Assembly: GCF_036711975.1 (NCBI RefSeq) | Contig: NC_091976.1 | Coordinates: 27,714,001 to 27,778,000, forward strand | Reading direction: 5' to 3' | Origin: Onthophagus taurus | Taxonomy: Eukaryota > Arthropoda > Insecta > Coleoptera > Scarabaeidae | Length of the DNA: 64,000 nucleotides | Part shown: positions 26,360 to 39,400 of the stretch, one piece after another | How the letters are laid out: every line of letters starts with the position of its first letter | Numbering within the stretch: position 1 is the stretch's first letter | Translations under genes and position numbers: made by a program | Notes under the pieces: generated by a model | The model's database searches: none | What the model was told of the DNA's origin: nothing | What the model saw: only the letters and a program-made list of their open reading frames with translations

Positions 26360-29300
26360 CTCCCTCTGTCCCAAATTATGGTATACATTTCTCTAAAATT
26401 TATGGATTAAGCAAAGTTTGGAGAATTAACGGGTTTCTATCTATTTAATATAATATAATGTAATCTTAATTTAATTAATGAAAGAAGCTAGAGGTTAAAT
26501 CAAATCGATGTTTTGAGGATATGTACGACTCAACGCAACTTAAAAAGTCATACTACATAACGTTGGACGAAGCAGAACCAGAAAGGTGCTGTAAAAGCAA
26601 ACGGTTTATAACTAAAGTTATGTTTATGGTTGCAGTGGCCAGACCACGCTATGACAGTGCTAAAAAAACAGTATTTCAACGGCAAAATAGCATTCTGGCC
26701 TGTTGTTTAACTTTTAGTCAATGCCATCATAGATATCACCATTTCTTAGGTTCAAGCCAGGAATTCTCAAAATATCAAAATTCACAATCATCTGCGTTAA
26801 ATTCTGTTATAAGTAGAAAATTAAAGTGGATAGAGAAAAAGTTTCCCATAAAAATTGATGGTAATGAATCAAGATAACGTAATTCATAACCAATGCTATC
26901 ATAGATATCACCATTTCTTAGGTTCAAGCCAGGAATTCTCAAAATATCAAAATTGACAATCATCTGCGTTAAATTCTGTTATAAGTAGAAAATTAGAGGT
27001 GATAGAAAAAAACGTTTCCCATAAAAATCAATGATAATGAATCAAGATAACATAATCCATAGTCAATGCGACCATAGATATCACCATTTCTTAGGTTCAA
27101 GCCAGGAATTCTCAAAATATCAAAATTGACAATCATCTGCGTTAAATTCTGTTATAAGTAGAAAATTAAAGTGGATAGAGAAAAAGTTTCCCATAAAAAT
27201 TGATGATAATGAATGAAGATAACGTAATTCATAACCAATGCTATCATAGATATCACCATTTCTTAGGTTCAAGCCAGGAATTCTCAAAATATCAAAATTC
27301 ACAATCATCTGCGTTAAATTCTGTTATAAGTAGAAAATTAAAGGTGATAGAGAAAAACGTTTCCCATAAAAATTGATGGTAATGAATCAAGATAATGTAA
27401 TTCATAACCAATGCTATCATAGATATCACCATTTCTTAGGTTCAAGCCAGGAATTCTCAAAATATCAAAATTGACAATCATCTGCGTTAAATTCTGTTAT
27501 AAGTAGAAAATTAAAGGTGATAAAGGAAAACGTTTCCCATAAAAATTGATGGTAATGAATCAAGATAACTTAATTCATAACCAATGCTATCATAGATATC
27601 ACCATTTCTTAGGCTCAAGCCAGGAATTCTCAAAATATCAAAATTCACAATCATCTGCGTTAAATTCTGTTATAAGTAGAAAATTAAAGGTGATAGAGGA
27701 AAACGTTTCCCATAAAAATTGATGGTAATGAATCAAGATAACGTAATTCACAACCAATGCTATCATAGATATCACCATTTCTTAGGCTCAAGCCAGGAAT
27801 TCTCAAAATATCAAAACTGACAATCTGCGTTAAATTCTGTTATAAGTAGAAAATTAAATTTGATAGAGAAAAACGTTCCCCATAAAAATTGATGATAATG
27901 AATCAAGATAACATCATTCATAACCAATGCTATCATAGATATCACCATTTCTTAGGTTCAAGCCAGGAATTCTCAAAATATCAAAATTGACAATCATCTG
28001 CGTTAAATTCTGTTATAAGTAGAAAATTAGAGGTGATAGAAAAAAACGTTTCCCATAAAAATCAATGATAATGAATCAAGATAACATAATCCATAGTCAA
28101 TGCGACCATACATATCACCATTTCTTAGGTTCAAGCCAGGAATTCTCAAAATATCAAAATTGACAATCATCTGCGTTAAATTCTGTTATAAGTAGAAAAT
28201 TAAAGGTGATAAAGGAAAACGTTTCCCATAAAAATTGATGGTAATGAATCAAGATAACATAATTCATAGCCAATGCCACCATAGATATCACCATTTCTTA
28301 GCTTCAAGCCAGGAATTCTCAAAATATCAAAATTGACAATCATCAAAGTTAATTCTGTTCTAAGCAAAAAATAAAAGGTGATAGAGAAGAACGTTTCCCA
28401 TAAAAATTGATGGTAATGAATCAAGATAACTTAATCCATAGTCAATGCGACCATACATATCACCATTTCTTAGGTTCAAGCCAGGAATTCTCAAAATATC
28501 AAAATTCACAATCATCTGCGTTAAATTCTGTTATAAGTAAAAAATTAAAGGTGATAGAGAAAAACGTTTCCCATAAAAATTGATGATAATGAATCAAGAT
28601 AACATAATTCATAACCAATGTTATCATGGATATCACCATTTCTTAGCTTCAAGCCAGGAATTCTCAAAATATCAAAATTAACAATCATCTGCGTTAAATT
28701 CTGTTTAAGTAGAAAATTAAAGGTGATAGAAAAAACCGTTTCCCATAAAAATCAATGATAATGAATCAAGATAACATAATCCATAGCCAATGCCACCATA
28801 GATATCACCATTTCTTAAGTTCAAGCCAGGAATTCACAAAATATCAAAATTGACAATCATCTATGTTAATTCTGTTATAAGCAAAAAATAAAAGGTGATA
28901 GAGAAAAACGTTTGCATAAAAATTAATGATAATGAATCAAGATATCATAATTCATAATTAATGCAACCATAGTCAGAATCTCAAGTCAGAAATTCTTAAT
29001 ATATCAAAGTCGCCAAAAACTATGAATGAATAGTTTTGATAGATTGTGTTAAAAGTGCCTTCGACGCATTAAAAGTTAGATAACGTATTCTCGACACTAC
29101 AAAAGTGCATGGACTCAACCTCGATGGTCTCAGCAGGCAACAACTATAAAATTGAATAAATTTGAATCTGAGCATACTACAAAAAAACTTTTCGAACGAA
29201 ACTTGTAGCAAATTGTATTCTTAACAAAATTACACTCTCTTACGCTTTTGCTCTCAGACGCATAGACAGAGAAAAATATGAAAATTCATGAATAAAGAAA

Positions 29301-29483
29301 AGCATCACCATGAAGGGCGTTTACATTGAACCGGCTGAATTGTGTTTAAATGTGTAAAATTTTCATTAATGTATGTTTAAATTAAGTTACAAACTGATTT
29401 ACTAATTTTAGAAATACAATAAAGCAGTTTCCCAAGTTTTGTATACCATAATTTGAATAGAATTGAATTTGGAATAGAGGGAG
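26360..29483. mobile_element. TIR element carrying satellite A
   Basis: The left end CTCCCTCTGTCCCAAATTAT (26360) and the right end ...GAATTTGGAATAGAGGGAG (to 29483) are inverted copies, each flanked by TA, as expected of a Tc1/mariner-type insertion. Inside are the satellite A array and unique flanks. A hairpin relic of satellite C (TTTAGCCGTCTTGAGAGA) lies just outside, at about 26182. No transposase is visible, so the element is non-autonomous. Confidence 0.7.
26719..28985. repeat. Satellite A: ~172-bp tandem array, about 13 copies
   Basis: The unit contains ATAGATATCACCATTTCTTA and GTTCAAGCCAGGAATTCTCA and repeats at about 26719, 26891, 27064, 27235, 27407, 27579, 27751, 27922, 28096, 28270, 28441, 28614 and 28786, with a decayed end near 28957. 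Copies are highly similar in the middle and more diverged at the edges. Short open frames here (for example 26521-26877 and the similar minus-strand frames) are by-products of the repeat. Confidence 0.95.
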
Positions 29484-30355
29484 TAATATATTTTATGGAA
29501 ATAATTGTAATAATTATTTCATGTTTTACAGGTAAAAGGACAAAAAAAAACGATTAATACTTTTTTGTGATATTATTTTTATTTACACACATAAAAATGA
29601 TTGTATTTTTTTCCTCAGTGATCGAAACGAAAATCTTTGAATAAATTACTATAAACCTATTTACTGTTCACATTAAGAAAAATATTTTACACTCAATCAA
29701 CTCGAGTTAAAATTGCGGTCGATTTTTTTAAACTTCTTTTGGATTGTTAATTTATTTTTAATTTTTGGAAAAATCACAAATACACATCATTGTTAATCGC
29801 CATCTAAAGTACGGGATAATGGGGATACTTTACAAATTTTTTTTTTTTAGTTTAAATCTGCTTTTAAAATTTTTGATATGAAACATCGCGTCTCCCCAAT
29901 AAAAAATCAATTTTTTAATATAGTGGAAAATCTCGCTTTTTATTTTTTCTGTTTCGAATTCAATCCAAAAATCCTCTTCGGTTTTATTTCCGCTAAAACA
30001 AGTTAGAATGGGACACGCGATTTACATTGTTTTGGTTTTTTGAATCATATTTTTTCGACGCTTATGTACAGTAGACAAAAAAAGGTGTACAATAAACAGC
30101 TACTGAACCTTTTTAATCTCGTTTTATTTATTTTTTTTTTAAATCGTAGTTATTAATTATTTTTAATTTATATTTTGAGATCATCACACTTTGTTTCTTC
30201 TTATCATTTTTTTCTTAAATCTTGATTTAAAAGATTTGGTTGCAACTTTTTAGAATTATTTACAGTTTTTTTTTAAATCAGGTAAAAGGTTTTTTTGCAC
30301 AAGACTCATTTTTAAAATTTTTTTTTTAATCTCCTCCGATTTAAGCCCACCAAGG
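29484..30355 (-). other. Probable 3' UTR and downstream flank of the Pax6 gene
   Basis: AT-rich sequence follows the eyeless stop codon. A minus-strand AATAAA near 29580 could end the transcript, giving a 3' UTR of about 770 bases. This is inference from sequence only. Confidence 0.4.
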
Positions 30356-30441
30356 TCACTGTATTCGCGGCCAATATTGAGCCGTCATATCTGGTTGCCC
30401 TGGAACTGCTATTGGAACCGACACTCCTGGGGATATTAATC
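30356..30441 (-). CDS. ey: Pax6 last coding exon (conserved C-terminus)
   Basis: After the acceptor CCTTCTAG it reads [18 protein letters not shown], then TAQYWPRIQ and TGA. This matches the C-terminal motif conserved in bilaterian Pax6 (SPGVSVPVQVPG...YWPRLQ). Confidence 0.92.
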
Positions 30442-33400
30442 CTAGAAGGAATAATTTATAACAAAATTACATTTTTTGGTTCTCAATTTTACCCGTAGAC
30501 GATGATCCATTTGTATTATACTGATGTCCGTTCATTTGGTAAGGCTGCGTTGGACTACACGGCGATGGTCTTGATCCATATCCAATTCCTAAATCGTAAC
30601 TTGGAGTTCTCCCCATACAATAACTGGTCATTGCACCGCCCATCGTTGGGCTATCCCTTTGTTGCAAACAAGCTCCAGGTGAAGGACCCATTCCGCTACT
30701 TAAACCGCTGTGGTGGCTAAATGATGACATTGAAGACATCGTTGGACTACAAGGATAACTTAAAGAAATTCAATTAATACAAATTCAATTAGCTAAAATC
30801 TTTTGTGGTACCTGTACGAATCCGATATAGACATAGGTGGTGGTATCGTCGAATACATACTCGAAGTGTTATTAAACGATTGAAGACGTGGAGGTGACGA
30901 AGATGGTGCGCTTTGATCTGTTGGAGTTGGCCCTCCACGTCGTTGATTTCTTAATTTCTCTTCTCTTCGCCATTTCGCCCTTCTATTTGAAAACCAAACT
31001 TGAATCCGAGCTTCAGGAAGCCCGATTTTTGCTGCGAGTCGTTCTCGAGCGAACACATCGGGATAATGAGTTCTTTCAAACTCCTTTTCTAAACTATCTA
31101 TTTGATCGTTTGTAAATGAAGTTCTATTTCTTTGCAATTTTCTTTTTAATCTCAACCTAGCCTGATCATCATCTGGTCCTATACTAGATCCAGCATTAGA
31201 ATTATCCCCCGAATTGGTTTCATCGGAATTTACTCCATCGAGATCTGTAACTGAACAAAATATTTCGGTGTTAACTTATTTCTGATGTAACGAAGAGAGA
31301 AAGGAGGTATGGAGGTTGGGATGAGTAAAAGGGGGTTTGTTGGAGGTTTGGCGTCGGTTCGCCCCGGCGCCGCGACGTGGGGCACCAGATAAGACGTCCC
31401 GATCTGCGTTGGAACGGAGTCAGCCAGCCAGAAATTGACGATAAGGTCGACACGCCGCGGCGGGAGAACCCCCCGGTTCCGGGAAGAGAAGAGGGATGAA
31501 ACAGGATAGGTCCGTTTCTACCCCCCTTGGTAGAACGTGGCCATACATATAGATAGAACTATGTGTGGAACGTACAGTTTTGCCCAAAAACCTTCACAAA
31601 ATATGATTATATAAATATGATTCTTTTTACCTTAATAGATTCTGTCAAAATTGATTAAAGCTTAAACCTCCATCATTAAACTTGTAATAGTTGTCGCCCA
31701 AAAGTTGCAACCCTAAATGTAACCCTTACAATAGATTTAAAAAAAAGGTTACGTAAAAAATGGAAGAACTAAAAGGGAACACGTTCCGGTCTCGTCGTCA
31801 CAAAGCCGCCCCAAAATTAACCGTATGATAACGGTGTGAATTAAAAAAAAAAATGGGGCGGATCTACCATAGGCCCCCACGGGTTTTGAAAACCCATCGC
31901 ATAATTTGCTATAAAGATCGGCTAAGTACACCTCACATTGGTTGAAAATCAGGAGGGTGCCCACCCCACATATCCTCTTCCATTTACACCCTGAGTTTTA
32001 TTCGGGGCCGTGTGTTAACCGTGTGTAACGTTCGGCGACGTGGCGTTTATTATTATTATTTCTGTACGGATATTTTTCGATTGTCGGTGACAAGTCGACT
32101 TGAATAAATTTACTAATAGAGCGGACTCCCTCTACCGGGGTAAAAGAAGGGGGTTGGGTTTGACGACCGACGGCGGGTGCAAATGGCACCCGGAATCCGT
32201 TCAAATCGAGACAATGTAATGGAAACCGACGTTCAAAAAGTCGAGTGCCTTTTGTGTACTACGTTCGATTCGCGATTGTGTAAGTTTGTTAAAAGTCCAC
32301 TTGATATCGACACCGCAACTCTTTTAAAAGCTTTTTTTTAAGTTTGAATGACCACTTCAATTTCGTTTTGAGTAGACTTTTGACTCCATCAATTTTTGAT
32401 TGATTTTTGTAAATATTTCATTCTCAAAATATTTAATGCCACAATAAATTTTGAATATACAGATCCTATCTTTATACACTTGTTGATTCTTAAGATGTTG
32501 CAAAAATTTCCAAACTTAATTTTTAATCCAAACTATCTTAATCGTTAGATCTTGACAAAATCCCATTAAATGAAAATATAATTTCTTCTATTTGATAATG
32601 TTACAGCTCTTTATGCAGTAACTAATTATGAACGAACCAAAATTAAAAAATCAGATCACATTATGATAGAACAAATTATTGAATTTTTAATAATTATTAT
32701 TGACAATGCTAAAACCCAAAGTGTGAAAGATTTGGCTTTGATGACGGAGTCATAAGGGAGAAGAAGTGGTCAAAACTTGCTTAGAACCAAGGAGTGCCAC
32801 GTCCTATACCTCTGAATGATTATTTTTATTTTGATGATTTTAAACTCCTAAACTTTGTTTTATTACCTAACTTAATGGCAGTGACTGCCATAAATAAAAC
32901 ATAAGCTGGGGTTTTGAACTACCGAAATTTTTATGTAATTAACAAGGATTAAACGTAACATTGTAATAATTAAGAATAATAATTAACAAAGTATGTACTT
33001 ATTACCAACAACAGCACCAATATTAATTTAATTTTTGTCAAAATGTAACGCAACCTTAATCTCTTTATTGATTGTATGAATCCATGTTGCAAGTTTCTAT
33101 TATACAGGGTGATTCACATAAGAACCGACACAGAGCAGGGACATGTATAGGATAATAAATTAAGATGATTTAACACAACTTATCTCTATACCAAGTTGTA
33201 CCTCTGAGTAGTTATAGGCTTTCAAAGTTGGGTCTTAAATTTTTAAAACATTGAATATCTTCGTAATACATTAAGCTAGAAAAACCAAATTTGGTATACC
33301 TTATGAGTGTACCGAGGGTATTAATTGGTAGCAAGTTGGTTCCCTAAATTTTAAAAAACATTGTCGTTTTCATATAAAAAGCTCAAAAATCTAAAGACGC

Positions 33401-36400
33401 GTATCTTGTTAATGCTACTTAAAATCATCGAAAATTCAGTAATCGGCTGTGAAATTGTACGTAATTTGAGGAATAAACTGTTTATTATGAACTAAAAAGA
33501 CATCATCCATAAACAAATTTAGTTTAGGCATAATAATTTTCTAGTGATAAAGAGAAAATCCCCAAAATGTCAAAATTAAGTACTTTTGATTTTAAAATCG
33601 ATCATAACTCAAGAATGAAAGGTGATGACGAAAAGTTTTTTAGGAATAAATTGTTTATTATGAACTAAAAAGACATTATTGATAAACAGATTTTAGATGT
33701 AATGATTTTCTAGTGATAAAGAGAAAATCCCCATAATGTTAAAATTGAGTACATTTGTTATCAAAATCGATCATTACACAAAAATTAATTGTGATGGAGA
33801 TAAGTTTTTTTGAAATAAATTGTTTATTATGAACTAAAAAGACATCATCCATAAACAGATTTGGTTTAGTTATAATGATTTTCTAGTGATAAAGAAAAAA
33901 TGACCAAAATGTCAAAATTGAGTACTTTTGGTATTAAAATAGATCATAACTCAAAAATTAAAGGTGATGGAGAAAAGTTTATTTGAAATAAATTGTTTAT
34001 TATGAACTAAAAGGACATTACTCATAAACAGATTTGGTTTAGTTATAATGATTTTCTAGTGATAAAGAAAAAATCACCAAAATGTCAAAATTGAGTACTT
34101 TTGGTATTAAAATAGATCATAACTCAAAAATTAAAGGTGATGGAGAAAAGTTTATTTGAAATAAATTGTTTATTATGAACTAAAAGGACATTACTCATAA
34201 ACAGATTTGGTTTAGTTATAATGATTTTCTAGTGATAAAGAAAAAAACACCAAAATGTCAAAATTGAGTACTTTTGGTATTAAAATAGATCATAACTCAA
34301 AAATTAAAGGTGATGGAGAAAAGTTTATATGAAATAAATTGTTTATTATGAACTAAAAGGACATTACTCATAAACAGATTTGGTTTAGTTATAATGATTT
34401 TCTAGTGATAAAGAAAAAATCACCAAAATGTCAAAATTGAGTACTTTTGGTATTAAAATAGATCATAACTCAAAAATTAAAGGTGATGGAGAAAAGTTTA
34501 TATGAAATAAATTGTTTATTATGAACTAAAAGGACATTACTCATAAACAGATTTGGTTTAGTTATAATGATTTTCTAATGATAAAAAGAGAAAATCATCG
34601 AAATATCAAAATTGAGTACTTTTGGTATTAAAATAGATCATAACTCAAAAATTAAAGGTGATGGAGAAAAGTTTATTTGAAATAAATTGTTTATTATGAA
34701 CTAAAAGGACATTACTCATAAACAGATTTGGTTTAGTTATAATGATTTTCTAGTGATAAAGAAAAAATCACCAAAATGTTAAAATTGAGTACTTTTGGTA
34801 TTAAAATAGATCATAACTCAAAAATTAAAGGTGATGGAGAAAAGTTTATTTGAAATAAATTGTTTATTATGAACTAAAAGGACATTACTCATAAACAGAT
34901 TTGGTTTAGTTATAATGATTTTCTAATGATAAAAAGAGAAAATCATCGAAATATCAAAATTGAGTACTTTTGGTATTAAAATTGATCATAACTCAAGGAT
35001 GAAAGGTGATGGAGAAAAGTTTTTTAGGAATAAGTTGTTTATTGTCAACTAAGAAGACATCATCTATAAACAAATTTAGATTAGATGTAATGATTTTCAG
35101 GTGATAAAGAGAAAATCCCCAAAATGTCAAAATTGGGTACTTTTGGTGTTAAAATCGATCATAACTCAAGAATGAAAGGTGATGGAGAAAAGATGAAGAA
35201 AACCTTGTCGTCAAATAACTTTATACCCTATTTGTCAACTTTGACGTACAACTTCATAGCCGACTACTAAATTTTCTCTTATTTTAAGCAACACTACGAA
35301 ATACGTATCGTTAGTTATTTAAGTTTTTTATGAAAACGACAAAGTTTTTTAAAAAATAATACGAGTAAGAAAAGTTTTAGAATTAAATTCCACATGAAAT
35401 GAAGTAGTAATGTATGAAATCCGCCAAAAGGTTAAAAAAATTAGTCAAAATTTAGGGTACCATCACCCTTAATCAACCCTATGAAATGCCTCAATTGGGT
35501 TCAATTTGCTACTAATTAATACCTTTGGTACACTCATAACGTATACCAAATTTGGTTTTTCTAGCTTAATGTATTACGAAGATATTGAACTTTTTAAAAA
35601 TTTAAGAGCCAACTTTGAAGGCCTATAACTCCTGAGGTGTACAACTTTGTATAGAGGTAAGTTACGTTAAATCATCTTAATTTATTGTCCTCTACGTGTC
35701 CCCATCTTTACCCCACATTCTGCGAGAAGAAAAACGTCGACAAATTAAAATTCTTAATTTTCATTATGAAAAATTGGCAAAAATACATAGATTTCTTAGA
35801 GAACACCTAAACCATCTCGAAGATCTATTAATTCAACAATCTAAAACACAAACATATTTAGAGAAAAAAGAAGATCACAATAAGAAAATGAAAAAGATAC
35901 ATATAAAAATATAAAAAAAACTTCTTACTTCAAGTAAACACTTCTACTTCAATCCATGGTTTAAAGAAAATCTATGTTAGGTTGGAGATTATCATCAATA
36001 ATAAAAGAGAAAGAAATAAAAAGAGAAGAGATAAGAAAAACGTCGACGATTTAAAAATTCTTAATTTTCAATATGAAAAATTGGCAAAAATACACAGATT
36101 TCTTAGAGAACACCTACACCATTTCGAATTAGATCTATTAATTCAACAATCTAAAACACAAGCATATTTGGAGAAAAAAGAAGATTACAAAAAGAAAATC
36201 AAAAAGATTAACAACTTGAGAAGAAACAAAATAAGAAAAGAAGAAGAAAAGAAAAACAGAAATTCTCCATCTGAAACCTATGGTCCATCACAGTTTGAGA
36301 AATTCACAACAATTTCATTTACAAAAGAAGAAGAAAAACTTGTAAACAAAGGTTATAAGTTTGCATTGAAAAAAAGAATTAATCTTCCTTTAATTTGAAT

Positions 36401-39400
36401 CCATAGAATTTGATTTATAATCAAAAATTCGCCTGAATATGATGACATTAGTGGTCAAAAATTTGCAACATTCCTTATTTAAACTTTGTAAGAAGTCCAA
36501 GACACCTCCTGAATGGTTATTTGTATTTTGATAATTTGTGTTAACACAGAAATCTTAAACTCCTAAACTTTGTTTTATTACCTATCTTAGTAACACCATC
36601 TGCCATAAACAAAACATAAGCTGGGGTTTTGAACTACCGAAATTTTCGACATAATTAACAAAGTATTTACTTATTACCAGAAAAACCTTATTACCATCAA
36701 CAACACCAATATATTATATTTCTGTCAAAATGTAACGCAACCTCAATCTCTTTAGTTAATCTGCTGCCTATATTAGATAAAAATGCTTAGAAAGCTACAA
36801 TATAGAAGGTGCACTTTAAACTTTTTTTTCGTTCTCAGAACTTGATGAGTAAAAAGGATATAAAAATAAAATAAGTCAATTTCCGGATGAATCCGCGTGA
36901 ATTCCGGTATAACCCGGAAGTTTCTATTTTTAGTTTTATTTCTAACTCTAATAATGTTTCATTAAAGTGATTTAACTTTGTTATTAACAAATATTTATTG
37001 AAAATTATGGAGTCCATTTTACTATAGCCGCTCTGTAACGTATTCTTTACGGATTAAAATAACAATAACTTTTCTGACAGTATACTTTTTGGCTTTTTGA
37101 ATAAAAATTCTTATTCTCTGTACTTTTTAAGCAAAAAGGATACTCTTATCAAAATACGCTAAAGTTGATCGTTTTGAAGATAATTCGGTTTTTATTATTC
37201 GATACAGACCTATGTTTTTAGAGGATAGTTAAAATAATGTGTGCATTGGAAACAAAGTAGGTAAATTAACTAATGTTTTAGTTTATTAATATTTTTTAAT
37301 TGTTATTGGTTTGAAGAAGATTTGATAGCTAAATACATTGCAAGCATCATATATCATTCTAAGTGCTTCCTAAGAATGTGGTTTTCAGCTTGATTAATAA
37401 CAAGTTAGGAAAGGCAAAGGTTTTCAATACAACGCATCGCAAAGTGGCTAAATAGCCATTAATTGTCTCAAACCACTCTGAACCATGTACTGTGTTTGTG
37501 TTCATTTAACGGTTGGAAAAATAATCACTATAATTGAAATGGAAGTAGATACGTGGACCAATGCACAGTACATATAAATAGATGGCTCATTGATTTATGT
37601 TCCTAAAAGTACATAAATCCAGGAATGCTATAATCTATCTGGATAACTCAAGCAATTGTTCTTAAAGTACAACATACATACATTATTCAGAGTGTCTCTC
37701 TTTTGTGTCACAATATTAACAAATTATAAAGTCTATAAAACCATGTTACTCAATAATACAAATGTTTTATGTTTCAAAAGAGTACCGTTTCACTTATATC
37801 TGAAGAAAATTGAAATGAAACACAACCCGGAATATCAGCTGATCGATTAATTAATAATCTATGTCGTTAGTAGAAAAACAGTACAAAAAGAAATTAATTT
37901 ATGATGCTATATGATACTATCAATTTTATGATTATAAATACTATCTTTTAGATAGCAATCGAGTTGCAGAACACCTGTGTTATATATACATATGCGATAT
38001 ATCAATTTAAGGGTAAATGTATTTGTTCACGAAAATCCGCACACATGTCCATGTGTTAAGTCGACGGAAAAAATGTTTTCAGGGTGTGTAGCGTTGCGGA
38101 AACTTGTAAATTGAAAAAATGGTGATTTTTCTGGTGTGCGTCCATGTGACTTTTTTTGCTATTCTACACCATAAATTACGAGTTTATTTATGAATTTATA
38201 AGCGGCGTAATATTTGATTAAACAGAAATTTAGCATTAAATTAAAAAACATCTTATCACAGTAAAACCTCGATTTAACAGATTAACACGAAGAATGGAGT
38301 GTCCGTTATAGCCAAAACTCCGTTATACGAATAGTTTTAATTCACACAAATTCGGATAACTATTCATAACATTGCGTTCAGTCTACATCGCTTTATATTT
38401 ATACCAAGGACGGTAGAATCTATGAGGATTGCTACATCATGGGAACAGATGAACAGCTCGAAGGCCCGTTCGTGACGTCATCGCTAAATAACAATTAAAA
38501 CTAGAACTAACACTAGACCTAGAACTAGAAACAACTCGGGTTTAGCCGACTTGAGAGACGTGCGGCTAAACCCGAATGTTATCTAATTCTAAGTCTAGTG
38601 TCAGTTCTAGTTTTACACTAGCACTATCACTAGAACTAACACAAGACCTAGAACTAAAATCATTCGGGTTTAGCCGTCTTGAGAGACGTGCGGCTAAATC
38701 CGAATGTTTCTAGTTCTACATCTTGTGTCAGTTCTAGGTTTACACTAGCACTGTTTTATGTAAAACTAACACTATACCTAGAACTAGAATCATTCGGGTT
38801 TAGCCGTCTTTAGAGACGTGCGGCTAAACCCGAATGTTTCTAGTTCTAGGTCTAGTGTTAGTTCTAGTTTTAGTTCAATAAAAATATACAACATAGCGAT
38901 ATCTAGTGCTAATTAGCGCTACCTAGCACTGTCACTATATTCATACAGACATCACATAATCATATTCATTCATATACAACTAAAACTACAACCAACGCTT
39001 ATATTAATTGTTATTTGCCATAAAATTAAAGAACTTAAGAAATTTTTTAGAATCACCTTTTACAATCAACAACAATGGTCAATAAACCATTTCAGTTTCA
39101 CATCTATTGTGTTTACAAATTATTTCGTCTGCATACAAATTGCTATTTTAAGGTAACTTTAGTGTTGAAATAAAATTTCTTATAACACTATCTAATATTA
39201 TGTAATCACTAATTTGCTAAAAACATAATATTCATTATAAATTTAAAAAATTATAAAAGTCTGTTAATGTCCTAATTCACTTTAGATTAACATTTTGATG
39301 CGAAGTAGCGAAAGCGAAAGTTTCCCCATGCTAAAACGATAATAATTCAAATCGCGTCCGGTCAATTACTCAGACTCCGGACGCCGCACGAATAATAATA

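Noticed and set aside
26719..28985. Regularly spaced repeats that might suggest a CRISPR array
   Set aside because: The whole ~172-base unit is repeated with no unique spacers and the context is eukaryotic. It is a satellite.
30888..31115. 75-residue plus-strand open frame
   Set aside because: Antisense shadow of the Pax6 homeodomain exon.
31998..32204. 68-residue minus-strand open frame near Pax6
   Set aside because: Within a GC-rich stretch. No splice signals link it in phase to Pax6 exons, which already join perfectly from 58864 to 31244.
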